A DNA stretch of 64,000 bases, taken from assembly GCF_002835805.1 (NCBI RefSeq), contig NZ_PISE01000013.1, forward strand, positions 1 to 64,000, written 5' to 3'. Source of the stretch: Niallia nealsonii (lineage in GTDB: Bacteria; Bacillota; Bacilli; Bacillales; Cytobacillaceae). The notes under the pieces were generated by a model, which made no database searches, was not told where the DNA came from, and saw nothing but the letters and a program-made list of their open reading frames with translations. The position numbers and the translations under genes were made by a program. Shown piece after piece: positions 50,128 to 59,833 of the stretch (positions within the stretch are counted from its first letter, which is position 1; every line of letters begins with the position of its first letter).

Positions 50128-50231
50128 AACACTATGGGATTTTGATATATCAACATTTGTCTTAAAGTTTAATTGGATTTATTTCTTGTGATTTTTTATC
50201 GAAAGTTAAAAAAACGTGACTTTTATGTGAC

Positions 50232-50277
50232 TTTAATTTTAAGTTAATTTCGTTTTTGAAATTAACTTAAAATTAAA
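50232..50277. terminator. 20-bp perfect hairpin after recD2
   Basis: The arm at 50232-50251 (TTTAATTTTAAG...) pairs perfectly with 50258-50277 around GTTTTT. It is AT-only apart from a few pairs and lies about 105 bp after recD2. Confidence 0.6.
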
Positions 50278-50383
50278 CGTGAAATTAAAAAGTCGGGGTT
50301 GAAACATAAATGTCAGTTATTGAAATTATTACTTCAATTAATGAACGTAAAGATATAAAAAAGAATAGTACAAAAAACTAAAA

Positions 50384-50572
50384 ATGAGTGAACCAACATC
50401 CTCTCAAAAAATTCAAGAAGAAGATTACGTATGGGATAGCAAGGAAAGAAAATATCTCAAAAATCCCAATATGGTATTAAATGAAGTTGCGTTCACAATT
50501 GAAGATGATGAGAGTAAAGATGAAATGGATCATAAAAGCATCGATGAAAGTAAATTGAAAAATCAAAAATGA
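50384..50572 (+). CDS. Hypothetical short acidic protein (uncertain)
   Basis: A 62-residue frame, very hydrophilic, with EEDYVWDSKERKYL and a C-terminus rich in Asp, Glu and Lys. No ribosome binding site precedes it and I recognise no family. Two still shorter frames flank it (50310-50381 with a GGGG upstream, and 50574-50660). It may be a relic in a decayed region rather than a working gene. Confidence 0.3.
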   Translation: MSEPTSSQKIQEEDYVWDSKERKYLKNPNMVLNEVAFTIEDDESKDEMDHKSIDESKLKNQK

Positions 50573-50845
50573 AATGAATTTAGAAATTGATGATTTAATC
50601 AATTCGATATGTGAAAAAAAGTTTGTGCCACCTACCAATCGCATTAGAAGCGATATATAAGGAATGCTTTCTAAAACGATTAAATGCAACTGCTTTGTAC
50701 AGTTGTATAATATTATAAGTTTCATCACTTATAGAATATTCTCTATACAGATTTAACTATAACCCAACTACACGTAATCCAGTTTATGTAAAAAATATAC
50801 ATTCACCTTAAATGTTATTTGATCAACTTAATTTACGATTAAAAA
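50573..50845. other. AT-rich stretch after the hypothetical frame
   Basis: No recognisable gene beyond a 28-codon frame at 50574-50660 without a ribosome site. Probably degraded sequence. Confidence 0.4.
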
Positions 50846-50900
50846 ACCTTTATAGCATACAAAAAGATATTTCCTCTGTTTTTCCGTATACTATAAAGGT
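50841..50900 (-). terminator. Terminator of the - strand spore-surface-type gene
   Basis: ACCTTTATAG (50846-50855) pairs with CTATAAAGGT (50891-50900), extended by ATAC/GTAT; on the - strand it is followed by TTTTTT. It lies about 50 bp past the stop codon at 50949. Confidence 0.75.
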
Positions 50901-50948
50901 AAATAGATCCTACTAACATACTTATATCAAAGACTAAAGTAGAAAAGA

Positions 50949-51377
50949 CTAAGGATTAGGTAGAATCTCAGCACCAGAGAACGTTACTGGTCCAATTACA
51001 GTAGCACTGCCAGTAACCACTCTAGCTTCCAAGTAATAAAGAACATCTCCAGTAGTTTTAGGTAGGTCAATATGCTCGAATGTAGTGTTTTGATTAGCAT
51101 CAGACCCTGCTTCTCCAGATTGTCTTGTAGTAAAGATGACTGTACCAGTATTAGGGTTGTCCCTAAGAATTGCAAATTCTACTGTTGTTTCAGCAGCATT
51201 TGCTGCCCAACCAATAGTAGCTTCCAGTTGTACTTTGTTACTAGAGTTGTCGATAGTTACTGTTCTCGGACCATTTAATGAAGCGATTACACGAAAAGTT
51301 AGAAGCAACGGGATTGCAACAGTACCAGAAGTATTGCTGACAGGTGAAGTAGAATTAAACTCGTTTAGCAGACTCAT
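50949..51377 (-). CDS. Small beta-rich protein, possibly spore surface or exosporium
   Basis: A 142-residue protein without signal peptide or Cys. It is rich in Thr, Val, Asn and short strands: RTVTIDNSSNKVQLEATIGW, TVEFAILRD, TGTVIFTTRQSG, then VLYYLEARVVTGSATVIGPVTFSGAEI. This pattern resembles the jelly-roll domains of exosporium proteins (BclA/BxpB type), but the assignment rests on pattern only. ATG at 51377 follows AAAGGGGGGAG; it has its own terminator and stands alone on the - strand in a decayed region. Confidence 0.6.
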   Translation of the reverse strand: MSLLNEFNSTSPVSNTSGTVAIPLLLTFRVIASLNGPRTVTIDNSSNKVQLEATIGWAANAAETTVEFAILRDNPNTGTVIFTTRQSGEAGSDANQNTTFEHIDLPKTTGDVLYYLEARVVTGSATVIGPVTFSGAEILPNP

Positions 51378-51638
51378 TTTTCTCCCCCCTTTCATACTAT
51401 ATAAAATGCAATTTGGAAGCATTTTGATTCGGACAAATAGTTTATTATTTGTAATAAGTAAATAAAAATGATTCATTTTCATCATATTTTTTCAGCTATA
51501 CTTATACTGATTCACGTTTTGATCAACAAAAAGAGAAGGTCCTCCCTTAATGGATAAACATCCTTTTGCTTATTTTTTCTGTTTACTTATAAACCTCATT
51601 AGTAGATTAACCTCTATCAATTAAATCAATTAAACAAG

Positions 51639-51834
51639 ACTGAAACGGATCAAGAATTGTGGGTCGATATTCCCAATTATGAAGGTTTGTTTCTGATAAG
51701 TTCATTGGATAAAATAGTTTTGAGAATTGATTCAAGAAGATCATTATAGAAGCGAGAGAATCAAAAAGTCATGGCTATGCGACTGTACAGCTTGTTAAAA
51801 GGGGAAAAAAACATTTAGAATTAGCGATTTTATG
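51639..51834 (+). pseudogene. Ruined NUMOD4/HNH homing-type endonuclease
   Basis: The frame from 51639 reads ELWVDIPNYEGLFLISSLDK, a clear NUMOD4 motif (usual form W-x-DIPGYEGLYxVSNxGR), and stops at TAG 51747-51749. A second frame (51767-51834) reads GYATVQLVKRGKKHLELAIL, matching the following strand of such proteins. A frameshift and stop separate them and the HNH nuclease part is missing. These proteins usually travel with phages, so this is a phage scar. Confidence 0.6.
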
Positions 51835-52347
51835 AGGCTGATTTTCGATATAGAAGTAGAAGATCATAATAAACAAAAAGAAAAAGAGGAAAAGATAGGT
51901 GGAGAAGAATAGTGTTATTTACCAGATTATGAAGACATTTATGAATTAGTTCGATGGGTAGAGTTTGTAGCGTAGATAAATGAAAAAGCTATAGTTTGTT
52001 TTGATTTGGCGATTGGCATATGTAGTTAGAAGGGTGGTTCTTATTTTGGGACAGCCCTTTTCGAGCGCCAATTGTTAATTATGGGAATGATTTCAGTGCA
52101 TGTTTCTCTTTCGAAGACTTAAACTAATGATATCTTCAGCTTGGTTAAACTGAGTGGATATTCCAATCTTGCAAAAAAACTTTTCATTAAAAAAACATGC
52201 CGACTCCTAAAAAAGAATGGAAAGTGATGGTATATAATGGCAGGTATTTGGAGAGGATGGAAATAATTAGGGTTCTTAATTGTTTTTATTTAAACGGACA
52301 AAAAAGTGCCTACCACATATAAAATGTTTAAATGGGGTGCATTCCAT
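51835..52347. other. Degraded stretch before the zinc-ribbon gene
   Basis: Short frames (51832-51912, about 26 codons; CYLPDYEDIYELVRWVEF around 51912-51960) look like fragments of former genes. CTTATTTTGGGACAGCCC (52040-52057) resembles ends of common Bacillus hairpin or IS-linked sequences. A TATAAT at 52233-52238 has no -35. Confidence 0.35.
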
Positions 52348-52539
52348 ATGATGATCTGTCCAAACTGCCAAAGCAAAGATATTGGAAAAATCGGCATTAA
52401 TCAATATTACTGTTGGAGCTGTTTTATTGAATTATCATTAGTAAAAGGGGTAATTCATACACATCAAGTTGAAGAGGATGGGAGCTTAAGTTCACTTGAT
52501 GATTTATTTGAAGAAGATGATCGCCGTTTTATTCTTTAG
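52348..52539 (+). CDS. Small zinc-ribbon protein
   Basis: A 63-residue protein with CPNC (Cys4, Cys7) and CWSC (Cys22, Cys25), a typical zinc ribbon, and an acidic C-terminus (LDDLFEEDDRRF). Function unknown. Bacillus genomes have a small gene of this kind between recD2 and yrrI. ATG at 52348 or 52351 follows GGGGTG (52334-52339); longer in-frame starts are unlikely. Confidence 0.7.
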   Translation: MMICPNCQSKDIGKIGINQYYCWSCFIELSLVKGVIHTHQVEEDGSLSSLDDLFEEDDRRFIL

Positions 52540-52619
52540 GTAGTCTTCTGTTCATTTAGCTCAGAAAAAGTGAAAATTGCTTAAGCTTTCGTGAATAAAT
52601 GATAGCGAGGTGCACTTAG

Positions 52620-52751
52620 ATGGGCAAAACATTAAATACTTTGCTAGTAGTTGGAGCTGGTGTTGCTGTATACAACTATATGCAAAAAAATCATATAATC
52701 AGCAATAAACAAATGAAGAAACTGCAAAAACGTGTGATGAAAGCGTTATAA
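52620..52751 (+). CDS. yrzQ: YrzQ/DUF3918-type small membrane protein
   Basis: A 43-residue protein: a short hydrophobic segment (TLLVVGAGVAVYNYM, residues 5-19) and a basic tail (MKKLQKRVMKAL). The pattern fits DUF3918 proteins such as B. subtilis YrzQ, found near yrrI. GAGGTG (52607-52612) precedes the ATG by seven bases. Function unknown. Confidence 0.7.
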   Translation: MGKTLNTLLVVGAGVAVYNYMQKNHIISNKQMKKLQKRVMKAL

Positions 52752-52900
52752 AGTGAAACTTCAATCAGTGAGGGTTTTCTTCATCCCCCACTGATTGTTA
52801 GTTGAACCAATCAGGCTTTTATGGGCTAGTTTGACCACCTGGATTTCTCGTTTTCTCTTACCATCCCTTAGGTGGGGATTTTACTGCCCGTTACTGCGTG
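52750..52900 (+). repeat. Intergenic palindromic repeat, family R1 (copy D, most complete)
   Basis: Two hairpins in series: CAATCAGTG (52762-52770) with CACTGATTG (52789-52797), and a longer one, ATGGGCTAGTTTGACCACCT (52821-52840) with the arm 52870-52891 ending in ACTGCCCGT. The CTCGTTTTCTCTTA loop block is shared with the other copies. Confidence 0.8.
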
Positions 52901-52994
52901 ATAAATTTTTAAAAAGTAGGATGCCGTTTTAGGTATTCCTACTTTTTGCATAAATTCTCCTCGTTCTACTCAAAATATGGTAGGAGGGGATTAG

Positions 52995-54056
52995 ATGGAT
53001 ATTCAGATTAAATGGTATTATCGGTTAGGGTTTTCTCTATTAGTATTTATTGTTCTTTTTATCTTTGTCAAACTATCTCCGATATGGCTGCCAGTTGTAA
53101 GTATACTGCTAAAAGTCATTTCTCCATTTATCATCGGTGCATTTATTACGTATTTACTGCATCCTGTCATTGAATGGCTCCATGAAAAAGGATTGCACCG
53201 CGGTTTGGCCGTTGCTCTTATTTATATCTTATTTTTTGGCGGAATTGGCTATGGATTTTATAAAGGTATTCCTGTGTTTATCGAACAGCTTGAAGAGTTG
53301 ACAGAGAGTGCTCCAGAACTTTCTAATCAGTATCGGGATTGGATACAATACATACAAGAAAAAACAAAGGAATGGCCTGAAAATATGCAAGAAAAGGTTG
53401 ATAATGGCATTGAATCCTTTGAAGTGAAAATGGATGAGCTGTTAACGAAAGTGATTAAAGGGGCTATGGGGATTGTCAATTCCGTTCTTATCATTATGCT
53501 TATCCCATTTATATCATTTTATATGTTAAAAGATATAAATGCTGTCAAAAAGGCAACAGCATTTATTACACCTGCTAAATGGAGGAATAGTGGCTCCTTA
53601 TTTCTTAAAGATGTTAATTTATCTTTAGGCAGCTATATAAGAGGACAATTATTGGTTTGTTTTATTATTGGTTTTATTTCGACCCTATTATTTTGGTTTT
53701 TTCATATGAAATATCCTCTTGTTTTAGGAATTATTATTGGCATTACAAATGTCATTCCCTATTTTGGCCCAATAATTGGAGCGGTGCCGGCTGTTATTAT
53801 TGCAAGCACGATATCTGTTAAAATGCTGCTGATTACGGCCATCATCATCATTGTCTTGCAATTTTTAGAAGGGAATATTTTATCTCCCTTTATTGTAGGG
53901 AAAAGCATGCATATGCACCCATTATTTATTATGTTTGCTCTGCTCCTCGGAGGAGAAGTTGGTGGAATAATTGGCATGATTATTGCTGTTCCTGTTCTTT
54001 CTATATTGAGAGTAGCTCTTATTCATTTACGTAAGCATTTTGGAAAAAAGACATAG
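52995..54056 (+). CDS. yrrI: AI-2E family transporter YrrI
   Basis: The 353-residue membrane protein belongs to the AI-2 exporter-like (PerM) family: helices at about 10-28, 33-52 and 65-82, a soluble helical segment (about 90-150), then five more helices with GITNVIPYFGPIIGAVPA and LEGNILSPFIVGKSMHMHPL, the family signatures. The substrate in Bacillus is not established; some relatives are Na+/H+ antiporters. TAGGAGGGG precedes the ATG. Same length and position as in B. subtilis. Confidence 0.9.
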   Translation: MDIQIKWYYRLGFSLLVFIVLFIFVKLSPIWLPVVSILLKVISPFIIGAFITYLLHPVIEWLHEKGLHRGLAVALIYILFFGGIGYGFYKGIPVFIEQLEELTESAPELSNQYRDWIQYIQEKTKEWPENMQEKVDNGIESFEVKMDELLTKVIKGAMGIVNSVLIIMLIPFISFYMLKDINAVKKATAFITPAKWRNSGSLFLKDVNLSLGSYIRGQLLVCFIIGFISTLLFWFFHMKYPLVLGIIIGITNVIPYFGPIIGAVPAVIIASTISVKMLLITAIIIIVLQFLEGNILSPFIVGKSMHMHPLFIMFALLLGGEVGGIIGMIIAVPVLSILRVALIHLRKHFGKKT

Positions 54057-54077
54057 ATGGTCTAACATGATACTATA

Positions 54078-54107
54078 TTGACAATACTGCATAATAATCA
54101 GTATAAT
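54078..54107 (+). promoter_or_regulatory. SigA promoter of alaS
   Basis: TTGACA (54078-54083), 18-bp spacer, TATAAT (54102-54107): consensus hexamers, upstream of the T-box leader. Confidence 0.88.
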
Positions 54108-54149
54108 GCGAAATGTAGAATTAAATTTTGATAAAATGTTGATAGATTA

Positions 54150-54375
54150 AAGTAGATTATAGTCCGCTTAATGCATAGGCATGGCAGAGAGGAATTTCCA
54201 TAGGCTGCAAGGAATTCTAAGTGAGGGATAATCGAAAGCTAGTTCTTGAATGCAGCTAATCCCTGCCGTAGTTCCGCGTTAAGGAACTAATGAGAGATGG
54301 TAGATTTTTTACCGTAATCAGGGTGGTACCGAAAGCATACTTTCGTCCCTGTCCAGGGATGGAAGTTTTTTTTAT
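54150..54375 (+). promoter_or_regulatory. T-box leader of alaS
   Basis: The T-box AGGGTGGTACCG is at 54320-54331. Stem I is closed by GGCAG (54183-54187) and CTGCC (54263-54267), just before which lies GCT (54255-54257), an Ala codon and likely specifier (overlapping GCA is also Ala). A terminator follows. Uncharged tRNA-Ala should increase alaS expression. Confidence 0.92.
54339..54374 (+). terminator. T-box-controlled terminator before alaS
   Basis: ACTTTCGTCCCTG (54339-54351) pairs with CAGGGATGGAAGT (54354-54366) with two G-U pairs, then a run of T. Confidence 0.88.
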
Positions 54376-54520
54376 GCTGAAAAATATCATAATATATCAG
54401 AGTATAGTCAAAGTCAAAAATGAACACATTCAGGCGGATTAAAAACGTTTGTCAACAGCCTGATGTATGCTTATTCTTTTATGGAAAAGTATACTTGTAT
54501 ACATATAAGGAGGTAGAATA

Positions 54521-57154
54521 ATGAAAGTTTTAACTGGTTCAGAAATTAGAAGCAAATTTTTAGAGTTTTTCCAAGAAAAAGGCCACACAGTAGAACCTAG
54601 TGCATCATTAGTTCCACATGATGATCCATCTTTATTATGGATAAATAGTGGAGTTGCTACATTAAAAAAATATTTTGATGGAAGAGTTATTCCTGAAAAT
54701 CCAAGAATTACAAATGCGCAAAAATCAATCCGCACAAATGATATTGAAAATGTAGGGAAAACAGCAAGACATCAAACTTTTTTTGAAATGCTAGGTAATT
54801 TTTCTATTGGAGATTATTTTAAAGAAAAAGCTATTGATTGGGCTTGGGAATTTCTTACAGATGAGAAGTGGATTGGCTTTGATAAAGAGAAGTTATCGGT
54901 AACGGTTCATCCAGAAGATGAAGAAGCATACCAATTCTGGAAGAATAAAATTGGCATTCCTGAGAATCGCATTATTCGTTTAGAAGGTAATTTCTGGGAC
55001 ATTGGAGAAGGTCCAAGTGGTCCTAACACAGAAATTTTTTATGACCGTGGTCCTGAATACGGAAATGATGAAAATGATCCGGAACTTTACCCAGGTGGAG
55101 AAAATGATCGTTATTTAGAAGTATGGAATCTTGTATTCTCAGAATTTAATCATAACCCAGATGGTACATATACGCCGCTTCCTAAGAAAAACATTGATAC
55201 GGGCATGGGGCTAGAGCGCATGGCATCTGTTGTGCAAAATGTACCGACAAACTTTGATACAGACCTGTTTATGCCAATTATTCGTGCAACAGAACAAATT
55301 GCCGATGTAAAATATGGGGAACAAAAACAGCTTGACGAAGCTTTTAAAGTGATTGCAGACCATATCCGTACAGTTGCTTTTGCGATTGGGGACGGGGCGC
55401 TTCCTTCAAATGAGGGCAGAGGCTATGTTATTCGCAGATTGCTTAGAAGAGCGGTTCGTTATGCGAAAAATATTAATATTAACCGTCCATTTATGTTTGA
55501 ATTAGTCCCTGTTGTTGGGGAAGTAATGGTAGATTTTTATCCAGAAGTAAAAAATAAAACAGATTTTATCCAGAAAGTAATGAAAAGTGAAGAAGAACGT
55601 TTCCATGAAACACTTCATGAAGGATTAACGATTCTTGAAGCAGTTATGAAAAAAGAGAAAGAAGGAAAAAGCACAGTCATTTCTGGTGCCGATATTTTCC
55701 GTTTATATGATACTTATGGATTCCCTGTAGAGTTAACAAGCGAATATGCAGAGGAACAAGGAATGGAATTAGATCTGGAAGGTTTTGAGCAGGAAATGGA
55801 AAGCCAGCGAAATCGCGCCCGCAGCGCACGTCAAGAAGTGGACAGCATGCAAGTTCAAACAGGCGTTCTTGGCGATATTACTGTAAGCAGTGAATTTGTT
55901 GGCTATGAAGCGTTAACCGTTGAATCAACGATTGTTGCGTTGCTTCAAGAGGGAGAGATAATATCTAGCGCATCAGCAGGGAAAGAAATTCAATTTATTT
56001 TGGATCAAACACCTTTTTATGCAGAAAGTGGCGGACAAATTACTGATATCGGTACATTAAAAGCAACGGGTGTTTTAGTAAAAATAAAAGATGTCCAAAA
56101 AGCGCCGAACGGACAAAATCTTCATAGAGGAATAGTAGAAGAAGGAACTGTTTCTTTAAATGACAAAGTGACAGCGAGTGTGGATGCAAGCAATCGTTCG
56201 AAAATTATTAAAAACCATACAGCTACACACTTGCTTCATCAAGCATTAAAGGATGTGCTTGGAACACATGTTAATCAAGCAGGTTCTTTAGTGCAAAGTG
56301 ATCGTTTGCGTTTTGACTTTTCACATTTTGGACAAATTACAGCAGATGAATTAGAAAATATCGAAAAAATCGTCAATGAAAAAATTTGGGAAAGCATAGC
56401 TGTTTCCATTGAACATAAAAATATTGATGAAGCGAAAGCAATGGGAGCCATGGCTTTATTTGGCGAAAAATACGGAAAAGTCGTTCGTGTTGTTCAAGTA
56501 GGAGATTTTAGTTTAGAATTATGTGGAGGATGCCACGTTGACAATACTTCTGCAATCGGACTATTTAAAATTGTTTCAGAAGCTGGAATTGGAGCAGGAA
56601 CACGAAGAATTGAAGCTGTAACAGGACAAGCAGCATATCAGCAATTAACAGATCAAATCAGCTTGTTAAAGCAAGCTTCTGCTAAACTAAAAACAAGTCC
56701 AAAAGATATTGTGGTACGAATTGACGGGTTAATGGCAGAAACGAAGCAGCTTCAAAGAGAAAATGAATCATTGGCTGCAAAAATCAGCAATATTGAAGCA
56801 GGCAATCTAGTGAATAATGTAAAAGAAATTAATGGTGTTAATGTGCTAATTGCCAATATCCAAGGTGTGGATATGAACAACTTGCGTACGATGGCCGATG
56901 ATTTAAAACAAAAGATTGCTTCTGTTGTCATTGTGCTTGGAAGCGTTAATGAAGGAAAAGTAAACATCATTGCAGGGGTAACAAAAGATTTAATTGAAAA
57001 AGGATTCCATGCAGGGAAAATTATCAAAGAAGTTGCAACACGCTGCGGAGGCGGAGGCGGAGGCCGTCCAGATATGGCCCAAGCAGGAGGGAAAGATCCT
57101 TCTAAATTACAAGATGCTCTACAATTTGTAGAAGAATACGTGAAATCCGTTTGA
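54521..57154 (+). CDS. alaS: Alanyl-tRNA synthetase
   Basis: Class II synthetase charging tRNA-Ala. The 877-residue protein has the catalytic core (MTGSE-type start [40 protein letters not shown]), the editing domain with [11 protein letters not shown] and the Cys/His zinc-like CGGCHVDNT, and the C-Ala domain ending [25 protein letters not shown] precedes the ATG. It heads the conserved run alaS-ireB-ruvX-yrzB-mltG. Confidence 0.98.
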   Translation: MKVLTGSEIRSKFLEFFQEKGHTVEPSASLVPHDDPSLLWINSGVATLKKYFDGRVIPENPRITNAQKSIRTNDIENVGKTARHQTFFEMLGNFSIGDYFKEKAIDWAWEFLTDEKWIGFDKEKLSVTVHPEDEEAYQFWKNKIGIPENRIIRLEGNFWDIGEGPSGPNTEIFYDRGPEYGNDENDPELYPGGENDRYLEVWNLVFSEFNHNPDGTYTPLPKKNIDTGMGLERMASVVQNVPTNFDTDLFMPIIRATEQIADVKYGEQKQLDEAFKVIADHIRTVAFAIGDGALPSNEGRGYVIRRLLRRAVRYAKNININRPFMFELVPVVGEVMVDFYPEVKNKTDFIQKVMKSEEERFHETLHEGLTILEAVMKKEKEGKSTVISGADIFRLYDTYGFPVELTSEYAEEQGMELDLEGFEQEMESQRNRARSARQEVDSMQVQTGVLGDITVSSEFVGYEALTVESTIVALLQEGEIISSASAGKEIQFILDQTPFYAESGGQITDIGTLKATGVLVKIKDVQKAPNGQNLHRGIVEEGTVSLNDKVTASVDASNRSKIIKNHTATHLLHQALKDVLGTHVNQAGSLVQSDRLRFDFSHFGQITADELENIEKIVNEKIWESIAVSIEHKNIDEAKAMGAMALFGEKYGKVVRVVQVGDFSLELCGGCHVDNTSAIGLFKIVSEAGIGAGTRRIEAVTGQAAYQQLTDQISLLKQASAKLKTSPKDIVVRIDGLMAETKQLQRENESLAAKISNIEAGNLVNNVKEINGVNVLIANIQGVDMNNLRTMADDLKQKIASVVIVLGSVNEGKVNIIAGVTKDLIEKGFHAGKIIKEVATRCGGGGGGRPDMAQAGGKDPSKLQDALQFVEEYVKSV

Positions 57155-57229
57155 TATTATCAGCAACTAGTGTAAAATGTAGATAACTACTAAAGCAGTC
57201 GTTTTTAATAGAAAATGAGGTGTTGTTTG

Positions 57230-57496
57230 ATGAGTTCATTCGATAAAACGATGAGATTTAACTTTCCTGAAGAACCATATGAACATGATGTGAAGGAAGT
57301 ATTATATCAAGTATATGATGCACTTCAAGAAAAAGGCTATAATCCCATTAATCAAATAGTCGGTTATCTGCTTTCGGGAGATCCTGCTTATATCCCGAGG
57401 CATCTGGATGCACGTAACATCATTCGTAAATTAGAACGAGATGAAATTATAGAAGAGCTGGTAAAATCCTATTTAAAACAGCAGCGAGAGGAATAG
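57230..57496 (+). CDS. ireB: IreB-family regulatory protein YrzL
   Basis: The 88-residue protein (same length as B. subtilis YrzL) matches Ire[27 protein letters not shown] and [27 protein letters not shown]. In Enterococcus, IreB is phosphorylated on N-terminal Thr by the PASTA kinase IreK and affects cephalosporin resistance; a Thr is present at residue 7. ATG at 57230 follows GAGGTG. It lies five bases before ruvX. Confidence 0.92.
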   Translation: MSSFDKTMRFNFPEEPYEHDVKEVLYQVYDALQEKGYNPINQIVGYLLSGDPAYIPRHLDARNIIRKLERDEIIEELVKSYLKQQREE

Positions 57497-57501
57497 TATA
57501 A

Positions 57502-57918
57502 ATGCGAACCATGGGCTTGGATGTAGGCTCAAAAACAGTAGGAGTATCTATAAGCGATGCTTTTGGCTGGACAGCACAAGGTATAGAAACAATTAAAATT
57601 GATGAAGATAAAAAGGAATTTGGCATTAAAAGAATAGGGCTATTGATTGTTGAACATGATGTGAGTAAAATAGTGGTTGGACTTCCTAAAAACATGAATG
57701 GCAGCATTGGCTTTCGTGGGGAAGCAAGCATGGACTATGCAAAATTGCTTGAAGAAGAATTTGGGCTGCCAGTAATTCTGTGGGACGAACGTTTAACAAC
57801 AATGGCTGCTGAAAGAATCCTTTTAGAAGCAGATGTCAGCAGGAAAAAAAGAAAAAAAGTAATAGACAAAATGGCAGCATCAATGATTCTACAAGGCTAT
57901 TTAGATAGCCAGAAATAA
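57502..57918 (+). CDS. ruvX: YqgF/RuvX family nuclease YrrK
   Basis: The 138-residue RNase H-fold protein has [26 protein letters not shown] and the acidic WDERLTT motif. Family members process pre-16S rRNA ends or resolve junctions; in B. subtilis a 16S-linked role is usually assumed. The ribosome site GAGAGGA lies inside the end of ireB, so the pair is translationally close. Confidence 0.93.
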   Translation: MRTMGLDVGSKTVGVSISDAFGWTAQGIETIKIDEDKKEFGIKRIGLLIVEHDVSKIVVGLPKNMNGSIGFRGEASMDYAKLLEEEFGLPVILWDERLTTMAAERILLEADVSRKKRKKVIDKMAASMILQGYLDSQK

Positions 57919-57931
57919 TGAGGTGGAAAAA

Positions 57932-58222
57932 ATGGAACATGGTGAAACAAATACAATTACAGTAGTAGATGAAGAGGGCAACGAGCAGTTATGCGAGATC
58001 CTTTTTACATTTGAATCAGAAGAGTTTGGCAAGTCTTACGTTTTATATTATCCAATTGGAGAAGATGATGACGAGGACGAAGAAATTGATATTCATGCAT
58101 CTTCTTTTATTCCAAACGAAGAAACACGCGACGGAGAGTTATCTCCAATTGAAACAGAAGAAGAATGGGATCTAGTAGAAGAAATGCTGAATACTTTCCT
58201 TTCCAATCAAGAAGAAGAATAA
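57932..58222 (+). CDS. yrzB: DUF1292 acidic protein YrzB
   Basis: A 96-residue very acidic protein: [21 protein letters not shown] and [23 protein letters not shown] are the DUF1292 signatures. Its function is unknown, but it is conserved between ruvX and mltG throughout Firmicutes. ATG at 57932 is chosen because GAGGTGG (57920-57926) precedes it; the GTG at 57923 is within that site. Confidence 0.9.
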   Translation: MEHGETNTITVVDEEGNEQLCEILFTFESEEFGKSYVLYYPIGEDDDEDEEIDIHASSFIPNEETRDGELSPIETEEEWDLVEEMLNTFLSNQEEE

Positions 58223-58226
58223 AAAT

Positions 58227-58259
58227 AAAAAGCGGCCAATTTAAATTGGCTGCTTTTTA
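58227..58259 (+). terminator. Terminator after yrzB
   Basis: AAAAAGCGGCCAAT (58227-58240) pairs with ATTGGCTGCTTTTT (58245-58258) with one G-U pair; T-run follows. Confidence 0.92.
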
Positions 58260-58267
58260 TTTTGGCT

Positions 58268-58402
58268 ATTCTCGTATAGATTGTTGCTTTTAAAATCTGT
58301 AGTCTGCATACACCTTGCTTTTTGCTAAGCGAGAGTTGAGCCTCTTGTCTGTCTCGCTTTTCAAAGCAGGAGTCTAACGTATATGTCGGCTGCTAAACAT
58401 TT
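58268..58402 (+). repeat. Intergenic palindromic repeat, family R2 (copy 5, diverged)
   Basis: GATTGTTGCTTTTAAAATC, the inverted pair GTCTGCATACACC/ACGTATATGTCGGC, and the core CTTGCTTTTTGCTAAGCG and AAAGCAGGAGTCTAACG are a decayed version of the core seen at 35100-35190. Confidence 0.62.
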
Positions 58403-58628
58403 CTTTCCTATTTTCTTTTTCTAAAACAAAAAGCTTTGAGAAAATAGCATTTATTTTAGGAAATATATCCTAAAGGTTGAGTGTTTTGATATAGGGAAGA
58501 TGGAACATATCCTCTTGCATATTCGGCCTTTCGCCAAAACTTGCGACTTTTAAGGTCATAATATAGTATAATGAGTCGAGATATGAGATTTTTTGGGCAG
58601 ACATGCTCTACATCTAGGAGGGAAATAT

Positions 58629-59777
58629 GTGTCTTTAGATAAAGAGGGGAATAATGGAACAAAAAATAAAAAAGAGCTTTTTTTAGAAAATTTAGCAGAC
58701 AGACAAAATGAAGCGAAAGTTGTAAGAAGAGTTGTACTTGTGGCTGCAGCGGCATTAGTGCTGATTATTGGTATTGCATCATTAAGCATCTTCTTATATA
58801 TTAATTCTGCACTAAAGCCAGTTGAGCCAAATAGCAAAAAAGAAATCGTTGTAGATATTCCAATCGGTTCAAGTGTATCTTCTATTTCACAAACATTAGA
58901 AGATAAAGGAATGATAAAAAATGCTCGTGTGTTTAAATATTATGTGAAATTTAAAAATGAGTCGGATTTTATGGCAGGAGAATACCATATGAATCCTTCT
59001 ATGACCTTTACGCAGATTATTGATAGTTTAAAAACGGGGAAAATCATGCAAAAGCCTGTTTTTTCCATCACTATCCCGGAAGGAAAACAATTGGATGAAA
59101 TAGCAGCTGCGATTGCCAAAAAAACGAATCAAAAAGAATCGGATATTATTAAACAATTGAATAATGAGACATTCATTCAATCAATGATGAATAAATATCC
59201 AGATTTATTAACAACAGAAATAATGGCAAAGGATGTAAAGCATCCGTTAGAAGGATATCTTTTCCCAGCTACCTATTCTTTTTATAAAAAAAATCCATCG
59301 CTTGAGGAGATTGTTTCCGTCATGCTGGATAAAACCGTAAATGTTGTTCAGGAATATGAAGTGGAAATAGCAGATCAAGAATTATCAGTTCATCAATTTT
59401 TGACGATGTCCTCTTTAATTGAAAAAGAAGCAACGAAAAAAGCAGACCGCAATAAAATTGCGAGTGTGTTTTATAATCGGATAAAAGAAAAAATGCCGTT
59501 GCAGACAGACCCGACTGTTTTATATGCACAAGGCAAGCATAAAGCAAAAGTAACATATAAAGATTTGGAAGTAGATTCTCCGTATAATACTTATCAAAAT
59601 AAAGGTCTTCCTCCTGGGCCAATCGCAAATGCAGGTGTGATGTCTATGGAAGCAGCTTTGCATCCTGAAAAAACGGATTATCTATACTTCTTGGCATCAA
59701 AAGATGGAAAAGTTTATTTTTCTACAACATTGGAAGAACATAATAAATTGAAGGCAAAATATATTTCCAATAATTGA
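58629..59777 (+). CDS. mltG: Endolytic murein transglycosylase MltG (YrrL)
   Basis: MltG cuts nascent glycan strands at the membrane. The 382-residue protein has a cytoplasmic start, one membrane helix (VVLVAAAALVLIIGIASLSIFLYI, about 36-59) and an extracellular YceG domain with a LysM-like subdomain (IPEGKQLDEIA) and the catalytic block SSLIEKEATKKADR (Glu), YNTYQNKGLPPGPIANAG, LYFLASKDGKVYFSTT. GTG at 58629 is chosen because AGGAGGG (58616-58622) precedes it; a TTG at 58593 lies upstream. A TATAAT at 58567-58572 may be its promoter. Confidence 0.94.
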   Translation: MSLDKEGNNGTKNKKELFLENLADRQNEAKVVRRVVLVAAAALVLIIGIASLSIFLYINSALKPVEPNSKKEIVVDIPIGSSVSSISQTLEDKGMIKNARVFKYYVKFKNESDFMAGEYHMNPSMTFTQIIDSLKTGKIMQKPVFSITIPEGKQLDEIAAAIAKKTNQKESDIIKQLNNETFIQSMMNKYPDLLTTEIMAKDVKHPLEGYLFPATYSFYKKNPSLEEIVSVMLDKTVNVVQEYEVEIADQELSVHQFLTMSSLIEKEATKKADRNKIASVFYNRIKEKMPLQTDPTVLYAQGKHKAKVTYKDLEVDSPYNTYQNKGLPPGPIANAGVMSMEAALHPEKTDYLYFLASKDGKVYFSTTLEEHNKLKAKYISNN

Positions 59778-59791
59778 TTTGTTGAATAATG

Positions 59792-59833
59792 AAAAGGGGA
59801 AGCAGATTAATTAGCTTTCCCTTTTATTTTATG
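59792..59833 (+). terminator. Terminator after mltG
   Basis: AAAAGGGGAAGC (59792-59803) pairs with GCTTTCCCTTTT (59814-59825) with one G-U pair, then ATTTTAT. Confidence 0.85.

Noticed and set aside
52035-52060. GGGACAGCCC sequence as evidence for an IS element
   Set aside because: Only one end-like sequence, no transposase and no matching inverted end nearby.
58456-58837. Antisense frames at the start of mltG
   Set aside because: They are shadows of mltG and its leader with no ribosome site.
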